Origin: Ashinkailepas kermadecensis
Lineage: Eukaryota > Arthropoda > Thecostraca > Neolepadidae
Assembly: GCA_034440615.1 (NCBI GenBank)
Contig: JAOTOM010005126.1
Coordinates: 556,001-620,000, forward strand
DNA: 64,000 bases
Reading direction: 5' to 3'
The notes below the pieces were generated by a model that worked only from the letters and a program-made list of their open reading frames with translations, was not told the DNA's origin and made no database searches. A program made the translations under genes and the position numbers. Positions 1-10,166 of the stretch are shown here, piece after piece (position 1 is the first letter of the stretch; every line of letters starts with the position of its first letter).

Positions 1-640
1 CTTTCCGTCCTGAAGGCATCCTTTTCGTCCTGGGGGCCTCCTCTTTGCCCTGGGGCCTCCTTTTCGTCCTGGGGGCCTCCTTTTCGTCACGGGGGCCTCC
101 TTTTCGTCCTGGGGGCCACCTCCCAATATCTGTTCTACGTCTTAGGGGCCTCCTTTTTGTCCTGGGGGCCTCCTCCCAATCTCTGTTCTACGTCTTGGGG
201 GCCTCCTTTTCGTCCTTGGGTGCATTCTTTTCGTCCTGGGGCCTCCATTTCGTCCTGGGGGCCTCTTTTTCGTCCTGGGGGCCCCCTTTTCGTCCTGGGG
301 GCCTCCTCCCTATCTCTGTTCTACGTCTTGGGGCCTCCGTTTCGTCCTTGGGGCCTCCTTTTCGTACTGGGGGCCTCCTTTTCGTCCTGGGGGCCTTCTC
401 CCAAACTCTGTTCTACGTCTTGGGGCCTCCTTTTCGTCATGGGGCCTTCTTTTCCTCCTGGGGGCCTCCTCCCAATCTCTGTTCTACGTCTCTTATAGAG
501 ACCTGATTATAATTCCTGGGGGCCTCGTCAGTCTTGGGGCCTCCTTGACAGCATGATCTTCTGTCCCGTCGGTCTCCTTGCTCACTTTCTTGCTGTGCAT
601 TTCCGGATAGGGGCCTCCACAAATTTCAGGGGGGGGGGGC
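1..640. repeat. Degenerate GC-rich minisatellite, GGGGCCTCC type
   Basis: The stretch is built from imperfect copies of a unit of about 20 bases, GGGGGCCTCCTTTTCGTCCT. A second motif, CCCAATCTCTGTTCTACGTC, is interspersed at 120-200, 310-330, 400-420 and 470-490. Units vary by single-base indels, so several frames stay open by chance, and I do not regard the proline/serine/leucine-rich readings as proteins. The same GGGGCCTCC theme returns at 59.6-62.8 kb. The array probably continues to the left of the window. Confidence 0.85.
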
Positions 641-797
641 CCAGTCTCACGGCAGGGGGCGCGATTTCCCACGCTGCCCCCCCCCCCCCCCACCCTCCCT
701 TCCCGGTGGCGACGCCCTTGCCCTCACCACATAACAAAACCACATTATAAAACCGATCGCACTGAAACGCCGCAGAGTAGTTCGTGTAGATGATGTC
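641..797. other. G/C homopolymer region after the minisatellite
   Basis: G and C homopolymer runs (about 631-640 and 679-692) precede a GGTGGCGACGCCC motif at about 705-717. That motif recurs near 63050 at the end of the other GGGGCCTCC field. No coding signal is seen. Confidence 0.5.
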
Positions 798-887
798 AGT
801 TTGTAGTTTGTCTCCAATGAAGTCACACAATTTGTAATTTGTCTCCAATTGAGTCACAGTTTGTAATATATCTCCAATGAAGTCTCA
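798..887. repeat. About 30-bp tandem repeat, three copies
   Basis: Three imperfect copies of a unit containing TTTGTAGTTTGTCTCCAATG and then AAGTCACA lie in tandem. The third copy has ATATATCTCC in place of TTTGTCTCC. Confidence 0.8.
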
Positions 888-2260
888 CGCAGCTTTCAGC
901 AGCGCCATTTGCTTCGCAGGAGCGGCTCGGGACAAACCCGTACTGCTCGTCTGTAGCACTGACTGGAAGCGGGCGAACAATGCATGTTTTTTTCTTCAAA
1001 TATGGGACGTGAACTTTAATGGGTGCTTCGTGGTAAGTTCTTTGAACCTTGTTTGATGAACACTACGTTGTCTTTATGCCCACCTGTTTGGAAATTTATC
1101 CTGCTGCAGTGGCAAATTGCCTCGTATTTTATGGGACTTATAGCTCGTTTGTTCACTGTTATTATTCATCGGTCACGTTATCAGGGCCACAGGCTTTATG
1201 AATATATAAGTCCCTAAAGGTCACGCTGATGTTTATTCCCCTGACGAGGAAATTGTCCAGGATAGGCAGATCATGCCAGTGCACCTACGAAAAGCGATGG
1301 TCATGTGTTGTTTTTTTCCCATTCCAAATCTTTCTATATCAGCCTGGTGCAACAATTCAGCTCGTTCAAGATCACTACCATATTCCCGATCACATTAAAA
1401 AGAAAGGCGACTAACCTTGCAGCACCTACTACATTTCGAAAACGACCAAAACTATTTTGAATTTGCATTAAAGTCATTGCATTGCATTGCATTGCAATTA
1501 GTGTTTTTAGATTCTCTGGATGCTTTGAGTTATTAATTCCTTACGCTATCAACACTTTCGCCCAACTCGCCGACCGTTTGCAAATTCTGTTCATACGATT
1601 GCGAGCGGTTTCCTTCTCGCCAAGAGCTAGGCGTAACAGCAGCGTCCTACTACGGAGACGGTGCGGCGGCGACGAAGCGTTGCAGACGGCACATAAGCGG
1701 GGATGGCCGCTCCTAGTATGTCATAAATCACTGTGTCGTCACTGGAAAAATCATCCAAAATGCTCCACGAAGTCAATTCTGCGCATGTCGAGGAAGTTGG
1801 TTCGTTTTTAATCATGCAGAGTGCGCATAATTAAAGCCGAGCCAACTTCCCCGACATGAAGCAAACGTCCCCGACAACTTCACCAGCGGTTTTAGCACTT
1901 GCTAACGCTCATCCAGTGCCCTTATAGGCGCCATATATTCAGGGCATCTTTTGGTGAATATACACTGGGTGGACAACTGTTTAAAAAAATATCGCATATA
2001 ATGAGGACAAAGGGCACCTTCATCAACAGTAATGGAACAATTGGGAGGAGCAAGGCGACAAGGACACGACTGTGTGGGAAAGCCAACGGGCTGGATGGGA
2101 AGTTGCTACCCAGGTAAAATGCTTTAAAGTGCCGTGCTTATACTGGTACATTACTCACTCCACCATAGTGCGCAAAACAGCTCAGTCAATCTTCCACTGT
2201 ACATGAAAACCACCACATTCAACCAATCACTGTCCGAATGCTATATCCATTGCGTACCCA
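888..2260. other. Unassigned intergenic sequence
   Basis: I see no recognisable gene or mobile-element domain here. A short (TTGCA)n run lies near 1478-1497. Confidence 0.6.
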
Positions 2261-2307
2261 GATATATACGCCATACTGCAGATATATACGCCATACTGCA
2301 GATATAT
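2261..2307. repeat. 20-bp tandem repeat
   Basis: The unit GATATATACGCCATACTGCA occurs twice exactly (2261-2280 and 2281-2300), followed by a partial third copy. Confidence 0.9.
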
Positions 2308-2422
2308 GGCCGCTACCAATATAATCTGGCGATGGTAAATAATACTGCTACACATAGAGCAGACAATGACTCATTCAGGCAGAACGGCGAGATCGCCCCG
2401 CGGGCATCGTCGTTAGTGGTGC

Positions 2423-2532
2423 GTGTCGGGGTGTCACCAACAGCCGACGGAACTGCGTGCCGTGTGTAGTGCTGTGTCGGGGTGTCACCAACAGCAGACG
2501 GAACTGCGTGCCGTGTGTAGTGATGTGTCTGG
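2423..2532. repeat. 51-bp tandem repeat, two copies plus a partial
   Basis: A unit beginning GTGTCGGGGTGTCACCAACA starts at 2423 and again at 2474, with one main substitution (CCGACG versus CAGACG). A broken third copy begins near 2525 (GTGTCTGGG). Confidence 0.85.
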
Positions 2533-4675
2533 GACACACATCCCACCTGGACATCTCCATCTCTGGAGAACAAGCCGATATCTCCACCACCACGCTGCCC
2601 ATACCACGTGCGTGCGCGATGACAGCGTTATCGTTATGAACACTTCATTAGTCGCGTTGATGCAATAATGTCACGAGGCATGGACCGTGAGGCCTTTTAA
2701 CATGGATAGGCTACGCTCATCGTCGCGCCTCTTCACAAGCAACAGTGCATTGCCCGGATGTTCATGGAGGGAAGCCCAACACCAATACAAGCTCCAAGAA
2801 AGCATTTCACCATTCTCCACCGGGTAGTCTGGAATGCCGAAAACAGAAAGGAAAGCATTATCATTAGCACGCGCCGTCTCTCCGGTCAGATCATCACACC
2901 CCGTCTCGGGGGTTCATAAAACAATGTAACTTTCAAACTAAGAGTTGCACGAAAACGTGCGGTGCACTATCGGAAAACACTCGTTTTTCGTTTTTGGATA
3001 ATTGTAAAATCAAAATGTCGGTTTTTGAGAATCGATGTTTCCAAAACATTTTATATCGGCATATAAAATGGATAGGGTAGGTTAGGTAGGTTAGGGTAGG
3101 TTAGGTTACGCAATGCATCTTTCACGCTATTTACGCCATGAAAACTTGAAATAGACCATAAATAGTAGTATCTACATAGCCTTAGCCCACATTGCGCAGT
3201 TCATCGTGGCCTGATATCAAGCCGCTTGACGAAGGCCGAACAGATTCGATAAGGAACTACTTCTGATTCTTCCGCATGCATACCAAGGTAAAAAAATGTT
3301 AGAAGAGCATGTGTATTGCAATCAAATAGATAATTGACCCAAAGTGGGTCAAAATTGGTTATGACCTCAGGCCGTTGATCTGACCTGAAACATCCGACAT
3401 ATGCATTTTGGCCCAATTGTACAGTGCCCAATTGTACTAATGCAACAAACTAAATTTCAATAGCTACGGCTACCCAGAGGTACAGCGGACGTAGAAGAGC
3501 CGAATTGCAAAACACCGTACTAACCCAACTGACAACCCTGCATGGCATGCTTAGACTAACCCGCTACTAACAACTAACACGCGGCGGCCGGCGTGATAGG
3601 CGGTTTGAACAATTACCTCCTTGTTCGTACGGGAAAGATCCCTCGGTGCTCTTCGATAAGAGTAGGCTAAAGCCGGCACCCTGGCAAAATCAACTTCTCG
3701 CTACTCCCAAAACACCCCCACCCCCACCCAAACTACGAATTATTTTGTGGAGGAGTAAAGTAAAACTAAACCATTTAGACATCAGGGAGCTGTCCCCAAC
3801 CCAGACCCTCGCCTTCGGCACCTAAAATCTCACGCAAACTAACGTAAAATTCCTTAACGTAAATGTCCACTTGCCTGCACCTTGATCACAAACGCGGCTA
3901 GCTATATAGACAGACATGTAACGTACTCGCTTTAAAGGCGGCGCAAATGACCTTTATGGTCCGGCACGCCTAAAAAAAATCACTCTCCCACCCCCCTTTC
4001 AATAGCTCTTCATGTGAGTGAATTATTGGTCCTCAAACATTTTTAGGGGTGGCCCTCTTTGACCTGAACTACATGACCTTACATGACCTGATGTTAAAAT
4101 TTTCACTCCCGACCAAACAAATATATCAAAGAAAAGGCACTTAAAATTTTGCGGCGCTCCGAGCCGCCGTTTTCGCCATTGTCGTCGAAAACCTTGGGGC
4201 AGAAAAAGACCCCCGACATGGAGCTGGTGAAGGATTATTAAGCATTGTAGGGCAATATGCTTGTTGCGGACGATGGTGGCGGGGTTCGTCTGTCTGTCCT
4301 CGGCGATGTCGGAAAACATCCAAGCTTGTTCATTGAATGTTGGGATGTAGCATCTGCATCCCAACATTCAATCCCAACATTCTGCCCATGACCATATCGT
4401 ACACAAACATTGTGTGTGTACCGAAGGCAGTTAGGAAGGGTGCTACTTATTGGCGGTATTATTGCTCTGTGTATGCATTGTTATTGTTCGGAATGGTCAT
4501 GGCAGTATCTTGTAGGCCATGTGGATGGTCGAGGTATTGGCAGCCCTGGTCGTTTTTGTGCACATTGCTAATTGAAAGTGACTAAATAACTTTCTGCCTT
4601 CATCTGGCAACTGTATATATAACTGCAGCTTAGTCATCCTGCATGTGGCAGACGCCCACATCCCCACGCACATGC

Positions 4676-4677
<2 letters not shown>
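2533..4677. other. Unassigned intergenic sequence
   Basis: No coding signal was recognised. The stretch holds an arthropod-style AGGTTAGG cluster at about 3073-3108 and a perfect hairpin at 4333-4371. Its other open frames are short and without recognisable domains. Confidence 0.55.
4333..4371. repeat. Perfect 15-bp stem hairpin
   Basis: TTGAATGTTGGGATG (4333-4347) is matched by its exact reverse complement at 4357-4371 across a 9-base loop. A third partial copy of the stem, ATCCCAACATTC, follows directly. The function is unknown. It may be a small foldback or a remnant of a repeat end. Confidence 0.7.

Positions 4678-4761
<84 letters not shown>
4678..4761. repeat. (TA)n microsatellite
   Basis: About 84 bases of uninterrupted AT alternation. 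It lies 29 bases outside the left end of the inverted Penelope-like pair. Confidence 0.97.
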
Positions 4762-4765
<4 letters not shown>

Positions 4766-4830
4766 ACTAGTTAAGATGGAATGACAAATTGTGAAAACAC
4801 AGAGCGATGGGAGCATAACTTTATTAACAA

Positions 4831-4855
4831 CGTTTCGGCTCACGCCTTTCTCAAG
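4831..4855 (-). ncRNA. Hammerhead-ribozyme-like motif, left arm
   Basis: Read on the minus strand, the segment is CTTGAGAAAGGC, then GTGA, then GCCGAAACG. The GGC/GCC stem followed by GAAAC resembles stem II and the 3' core of the small hammerhead ribozymes known in Penelope-like elements. The first core box is TTGAGAA rather than the canonical CUGANGA, so activity is doubtful. The motif is identical in the right arm. Confidence 0.45.
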
Positions 4856-5111
4856 CTATGGACATTTTACAGGCATGGCGGCATTTCGCACTTGTCTTTT
4901 TTTCTTCTTTTGTTTTCTTCTTTTTTCTTTCTCCTCTTCTTTCTTTTCCCTTTACCTTTTTCCCCTCTCTTCCTTCCCACTTCGAACACAGGTCACGAGA
5001 CATCAATCATAAAGCACTTCGCATGTGTTGACACCGAATGAACCAGACAGTGAAAGCAGTACATTGGAAACGACCAAATAAGTACGACAGTGATGTTTAA
5101 CCTATCCTTTT

Positions 5112-5753
5112 TCAACATGTTCCACAGCCAGTTCCGCTACAACACTTGCAAATTTTGAAACTACCAGAAACACCATTGATATTTTCACGTGTGGCAACAT
5201 ACGCGGATTCCACCGTCTTCCGACACCTCTTCCCAAGTCCACCACTAAGAACAGATGCTCCTTTCCAATTTGGGAGATGGTCTTTTTCATCGGCATGCAC
5301 CGCCATAGCATTAGAAAGTCTATGGTATCTGAGGTCTGAACGATGTTCCCCAATTATAGCCACTATCCCCCGCCCCGTTTCCCCATAGTAACTTTTTCCA
5401 CATCCTCCCGCGCAAGGAATTTTGTAGACTACGCTTTTTTCATTCACGTTGCTGACCCATCTCTTTACTATGTCTTTGATTTTGACCCCTGCTGAGAGAC
5501 TGATGTTGATTTTGTCTTTTGTGAATCGGGAGATGGTGACTGCTCCCTGTGATTCCGGTACTGATACGCATCTTTTTGTCAAAACTCGTTGCTTGGCCTT
5601 TGTCATGCACATCACCTTTTCCGCTTTTTGGCGCAACTTCACTATCAGACCCACTGGATATTTCAGCAACTTGAAAGACTCTTTGATGAAAAGCAATTCT
5701 TCTGCGAGGCACTCCGGACTGCAAATTCTATGAGTCCTTAAGAAAAAGCCCAT
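5112..5753 (-). pseudogene. Penelope-like linker and GIY-YIG endonuclease, left arm
   Basis: This is the C-terminal part of the minus-strand Penelope polyprotein, 213 residues as read. The linker is followed by VVYKIPCAGGCG and KSYYGETGRG, which resemble the Penelope-type GIY-YIG nuclease core, and by EH and a C-terminal HADEKDH segment. It is separated from the upstream reverse transcriptase by a one-base loss in a G run at about 5758-5762: the right arm has four Gs where this copy has three. The position that normally carries the catalytic arginine three residues before EH reads isoleucine. The tail ends in a cysteine-rich stretch, KICKCCSGTGCGTC, which one missing T replaces in the right arm. 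The family would nick target DNA for priming. This copy is probably inactive. Confidence 0.85.
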
Positions 5754-6781
5754 TAGGACCCTGTTTTTGTTTCATGGCTGTGACCCGAGAAGTAGTGCAA
5801 AATATCGTTTTTGTTAGTGGGCTTTCTGTACACGGAAAATGTGCATCTGCTGTCACAGCGTTTGATCAGTGTGTCCAAGAAAGGAATCTCAGCCTCATTA
5901 TCTTTTTCTTTTCCTTTTTCTAACGTGAATTGAATCGATGGATGTACATCGTTCATATTTGTGTTGACCGCATCGAGGTCAGTATCTTGATCAACAATCA
6001 CCAATATGTCATCTACGTATCTCAGGCAAAGGGAGTTGGGGCCAATCATAGATTTGAAATTGTCCGCCTCGAGAGTTTCCATAAACAAACATGCCAGTAC
6101 AGGACTCAATGGTGAGCCCATGGTGAGGCCGTTGATTTGACGATATTCTTCCCCCTGAAACTGTAGTGCTCCAAATTCCACACATGTACGCACGAGCTGT
6201 ATGAAATGACTCTTTGGAACTGGAAGCTCTAATTTATTTGACTTGTCTAAGGCCCTAGAAACCGCTTCCATGGCTCTCCCGATAGGGACATTCGTGAACA
6301 AAGATTTCACGTCAAAGCTTGCCAGCTTTTTCCTGGTGAAGTCTATGTATCGGATTCTACCTAGTAAGTCGCCTGAATTCCTTAGGTGGCTATCACTTAT
6401 CTGCCCTAGCATTTCTGACAAAGGTTTTGCTAGTTTTTTCGCCATCTTATGTGAAACACTTCCTATACCTGAAACAATTGGACGCATGGGTACATCAGAT
6501 TTGTGAGCTTTTGGTAGATCTCTCATGGATGGCGTCCTTGGGGACTCTTCTATTAGGTGCAGAAGTCCTTTTCCTTTCACTAATTTTCTCAGGATGGAGC
6601 GAGCTTTCTTCTGAAACTGGGCACTCTCTTTCTGTGCACTTCCTATTGGTACCGATTGGTATGTCACCGCATCGTCTAGAAGAGCATTCATTTTTGACAC
6701 ATAGTCACTTTGGTTTAGAACTACCAATCCTCCGCCCTTGTCTGCTCTTGTTATTAGTATCTGATGGTCATTTACAGCCAT
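5753..6781 (-). pseudogene. Penelope-like reverse transcriptase, 5'-truncated
   Basis: The 342-residue frame carries a Penelope-type reverse transcriptase. It has the diagnostic ADKGGG motif at residues 13-18, DLPKAHK at 88-94, motif A FDVKSLFTNVP with the catalytic Asp at about 157, motif B GLTMGSPLSPVLA at 218-230, and motif C YVDD at 255-258. PFLDTLI and YRKPTNKNDILHYFSGHS follow. The N-terminal region of a full Penelope ORF (total usually 800 residues or more) is missing. The apparent start codon lies at the inverted junction (6781), so it is probably not the natural start. The frame ends early because of the one-base deletion at the join to the linker. The sequence was clearly functional not long ago, since the RT motifs are intact, but the locus is dead as read. 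Confidence 0.92.
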
Positions 6782-7453
6782 GAAACAAAAACAGGGGTCC
6801 TAATGGGCTTTTTCTTAAGGGCTCATAGAATCTGCAGTCCTGAGTGCCTCGCAGAAGAATTGCTTTTCATCAAAGAGTCTTTCAAGTTGCTGAAATATTC
6901 AGAGGGTCTGATAGTGAAGTTGCGCCAAAAAGCGGAAAAGGTGATGTGCAGGACAAAGGCCAAGCAACGAGTTTTGACAAAAAGGTGCATATCAGTACCG
7001 GAATCACAGGGAGCAGTCACCATCTCCCGATTCACAAAAGACAAAATTAACATCAGTCTCTCAGCAGGGGTCAAAATCAAAGACATAGTCAAGAGAGGGG
7101 TCCGCAACGTGAACGAAAAAAGCGTAGTCTACAAAATTCCTTGCGCGGGAAGATGTGGAAAAAGTTACTATGGGGAAACGGGGCGGGGGATAGTGGCTAT
7201 AATTGGGGAACATCGTTCAGACCTCAGATGCCATAGACTTTCTAATGCTATAGCGGTGCATGCCGATGAAAAAGACCATCTCCCAAATTGGAAAGGAGCA
7301 TCTGTTCTTAGTGGTGGACTTGGGAAGAGGTGTCGGAAGACGGTGGAATCCGCGTATATTGCCACACGTGAAAATATCAATGGTGTTTCTGGTAGTTTCA
7401 AAATTGCAAGTGTTGTAGCGGAACTGGTTGTGGAACATGTTGAAAAAGGATAG
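6774..7453 (+). pseudogene. Penelope-like linker and GIY-YIG endonuclease, right arm
   Basis: This is the inverted partner of the left-arm reading, open from the junction to 7453. It starts inside the end of the RT domain (SHETKTG) and keeps the frame into the linker where the left copy is shifted. The domain contains VVYKIPCAGRCG and KSYYGETGRG. As in the left arm, isoleucine stands where the GIY-YIG catalytic arginine is expected. One T is missing relative to the left arm near 7401, so the tail reads ASVVAELVVEHVEKG instead of the cysteine-rich ending. No RT domain precedes it on this strand, so it is a fragment. Confidence 0.85.
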
Positions 7454-7696
7454 GTTAAACATCACTGTCGTACTTATTTGGTCGTTTCCAATGTACTGCT
7501 TTCACTGTCTGGTTCATTCGGTGTCAACACATGCGAAGTGCTTTATGATTGATGTCTCGTGACCTGTGTTCGAAGTGGGAAGGAAGAGAGGGGAAAAAAG
7601 TAAAGGGAAAAGAAAGAAGAGGAGTAAAAAAAAGAAGAAAACAAAAGAAGAAAAAGACAAGTGCTAAATGCCGCCATGCCTGTAAATTGTCCATAG

Positions 7697-7721
7697 CTTG
7701 AGAAAGGCGTGAGCCGAAACG
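7697..7721 (+). ncRNA. Hammerhead-ribozyme-like motif, right arm
   Basis: This is the same 25 bases as the left-arm motif, here on the plus strand: CTTGAGAAAGGC, GTGA, GCCGAAACG. It lies about 40 bases before the outer end of the arm. The non-canonical first core box makes cleavage uncertain. Confidence 0.45.
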
Positions 7722-7758
7722 TTGTTAATAAAGTTATGCTCCCATTGCTCTGTGTTTT

Positions 7759-7761
<3 letters not shown>

Positions 7762-7793
<32 letters not shown>
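7762..7793. repeat. (TA)n microsatellite at the right Penelope end
   Basis: About 30 bases of AT alternation begin directly after the last base shared by the two Penelope arms (TTTTCAC). Confidence 0.95.
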
Positions 7794-8006
7794 CAACGAA
7801 GAATGACTCTTAGATGCTCCTGGGTTTTAGACATTACTTGTAAAGAAAACGTTGAGTAATAAAACGTATTAAAATAAAACGGCCGAAACGTTGAGTAATA
7901 AAATATAAACTTTATCGTTACTTTTGATATCAACTCAGCACCTACTGGTATATTGAAGGTCGTATATTTTCTTTACACGTAGTATATATATATATATATA
8001 TATATA
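7794..8006. other. AT-rich spacer with a possible Penelope terminal remnant
   Basis: Two copies of AAACGTTGAGTAATAAAA lie at about 7847-7864 and 7886-7903. The second is preceded by ACGGCCG, giving a GGCCGAAACGTTG string like the 3' half of the hammerhead-like motif. A further (TA)n tract ends the stretch at 7982-8006. Confidence 0.4.
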
Positions 8007-8098
8007 ATGAACAGATGCCAATATAATATATTTGGTGAGAATATATACAACTATGAATTCGATGAGGCACGCATTTGGAAATCTGTTCTCTCGGTATG

Positions 8099-8320
8099 TC
8101 AGACTACATCAGTTCGTCCCAAATTATCTATTAAGCGACGTTTGCAGTTTGTAATGGGGCTGTGCTCACCAATGCCATTAGGTATGGTGTTCCAGGTTCC
8201 TGTTGCCCTGTAAGGGAAAGCCAACTTCCTCATCTCCAGTCTACACTGAAGCGAAGACAGTTGAGGGCAGACAGAGGTTCGTGTGTCGCGGATTAAGATT
8301 TCGCTCGGTTTGGCGAACAT
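8099..8320 (-). pseudogene. LINE (non-LTR) ORF2 C-terminal remnant
   Basis: The minus-strand reading of 73 residues contains QCRLEMRKLAFPYRATGTWN followed by TIPNGIGEHS and a short C-terminal tail. This matches the pattern at the end of many non-LTR retrotransposon ORF2 proteins: arginine-rich, then FxxRAxxxWNxLP. Only this C-terminal part is visible. The upstream RT domain is absent, as expected for a 5'-truncated insertion reading leftward. The LINE clade cannot be assigned from this fragment. Confidence 0.6.
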
Positions 8321-8473
8321 AGACTGGAGGCATTAGGGTTTTTGCTATAAAGTGTGTTAACATTTTTTGTGCAGTCCCGATGGACAATGAGTCTATTAAT
8401 TCTGGCCCGTTCTAGGGATTTCAGGGTTGGTGAGATTTGGCCGCGATGTATATATTGTGAGGGATTCCTTCCC

Positions 8474-8545
8474 GTTGAGTTGTTGTGGCTCTACTCCATT
8501 GAGTTGTTGTGGCTCTACTCCATTGAGTTGTTGTGGCTCTACTCC
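8474..8545. repeat. 24-bp tandem repeat, three copies
   Basis: The unit GAGTTGTTGTGGCTCTACTC plus CATT recurs three times with almost no variation. Confidence 0.92.
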
Positions 8546-9195
8546 TGGTAGGCAGTGGGAGATGATCGTGAATGTGTGTGCTTGAATGAGTAGTTGCAGT
8601 GCTTCACTGTTGAAGTGATATCGCAACCTGTTGAATGCGATGAGCCCTCCGAAACACTTTTGTGTTGCTATTGAAATATGAGAATCCCAAGGAAATACGA
8701 GTCGAAAGCCACGACGAGTATTTATTTATTTAAATTGTTTTTATGATCAGTTGGACTTCCTGACACGTTGAAAGTGAAACATGCGGCTTCATACTTTCTG
8801 ACAAGACAAGTGTCACGGCAAAGTATGCTTGATTCTCCATATAGAGCGATGGTTTCATCTCGTCGCGGCATTGCTCAGTCGCGCCGATAGAAGTCGTAGC
8901 CGTGAGATACCAATGAATTCAAGGAGCCCGGTTTCGAGTTATTTTGAACATTTCCGTGCGGTTTCGTTTCTAAAAACACAGCACATATCTTTAATGATCT
9001 GTCAGGGTAATGTTTATTTGATCAGTCTTGCCCACGAGTGAATTCACATATATGCGTGCTACCGCGAGTGCACCTGTGCTCCCGGTCGTTCAACACGCTG
9101 AATAGAATGTCAGTAGCGTTGAATTCATGCCAGACAATGCGAAATCACATGCCATAATAGCAAATCTGATTTGACACCACCTGATGGCTGCCATC
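8546..9195. other. Unassigned intergenic sequence
   Basis: I see nothing recognisable in this stretch. Confidence 0.6.
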
Positions 9196-10166
9196 CGGAG
9201 GATCCGCCATACACCACTATGGCCATGAGCGTGCACCAGGGGAGGATCCGCCATACACCACTATGGCCATGAGCACGAGGGGAGGATCCGCCATACACCA
9301 CTATGGCCATGAGCACGAGGGGAGGATCCGCCATACACCACTATGGCCATGAGCACGAGGGAGGATCCGCCATACACCACTATGGCCATGAGCGTGCACC
9401 AGGGGAGGATTCGCCATACACCACTATGGCCATGAGCACGAGGGGAGGATCCGCCATACACCACTATGGCCATGAGCACGAGGGGAGGATCCGCCATACA
9501 CCACTATGGCCATGAGCGTGCACCAGGGGAGGATCCGCCATACACCACTATGGCCATGAGCGTGCACCAGGGGAGGATCCGCCATACACCACTATGGCCA
9601 TGAGCGTGCACCAGGGGAGGATCCGCCATACACCACTATGGCCATGAGCACGAGGGGAGGATCCGCCATACACCACTATGGCCATGAGCGTGCACGAGGG
9701 GAGGATCCGCCATACACCACTATGGCCATGAGCGTGCACCAGGGAGGATCCGCCATACACCACTATGGCCATGAGCACGAGGGAGGATCCGCCATACACC
9801 ACTATGGCCATGAGCACGAGGGAGGATCCGCCATACACCACTATGGCCATGAGCACGAGGGGAGGATCCGCCATACACCACTATGGCCATGAGCGTGCAC
9901 GAGGGGAGGATCCGCCATACACCACTATGGCCATGAGCGTGCACCAGGGGAGGATCCGCCATACACCACTATGGCCATGAGCGTGCACCAGGGGAGGATC
10001 CGCTATACACCACTATGGCCATGAACACGAGGGGAGGATCCGCCATACACCACTATGGCCATGAGCACGAGGGGAGGATCCGCCATACACCACTATTGCC
10101 ATGAGCGTGCACGAGGGGAGGATCCGCCATACACCACTATGGCCATGAGCACGAGGGGAGGACCCA
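9196..10166. repeat. BamHI-site minisatellite
   Basis: About 25 tandem units contain GGATCCGCCATACACCACTA and then TGGCCATGAGC. Units come in two main lengths: one has GTGCAC before CAGGGGA or GAGGGGA, and the other has only AC before GAGGGGA. Each standard unit carries a BamHI site (GGATCC). The long frames here on both strands are repeat artefacts. Confidence 0.97.

Larger units (their letters stand above)
4791..7761. mobile_element. Penelope-like retroelement, head-to-head inverted pair
   Basis: Positions 4791-5781 and 6774-7761 are near-identical inverted copies of the 3' part of a Penelope-like element: RT-to-endonuclease linker, GIY-YIG-type domain, a polypurine-rich 3' untranslated region and a terminal hammerhead-like motif. 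The central 5782-6773 is unique and holds the reverse transcriptase of the minus-strand copy. The junction shares ACAGCCATGAAAC (6774-6786), which suggests microhomology or template switching at the 5' ends. Both 3' ends point outward and meet (TA)n tracts, directly on the right and after 29 bases on the left. Penelope elements are known to occur as partial tandem or inverted copies. Both copies are 5'-truncated and carry frameshifts, so this locus is not autonomous. Confidence 0.9.

Noticed and set aside
3066..3112. Telomeric TTAGG repeat
   Set aside because: The run is short, irregular and mixed with GGGTAGG and GGTAGG, so it is a dispersed motif and not a telomere.
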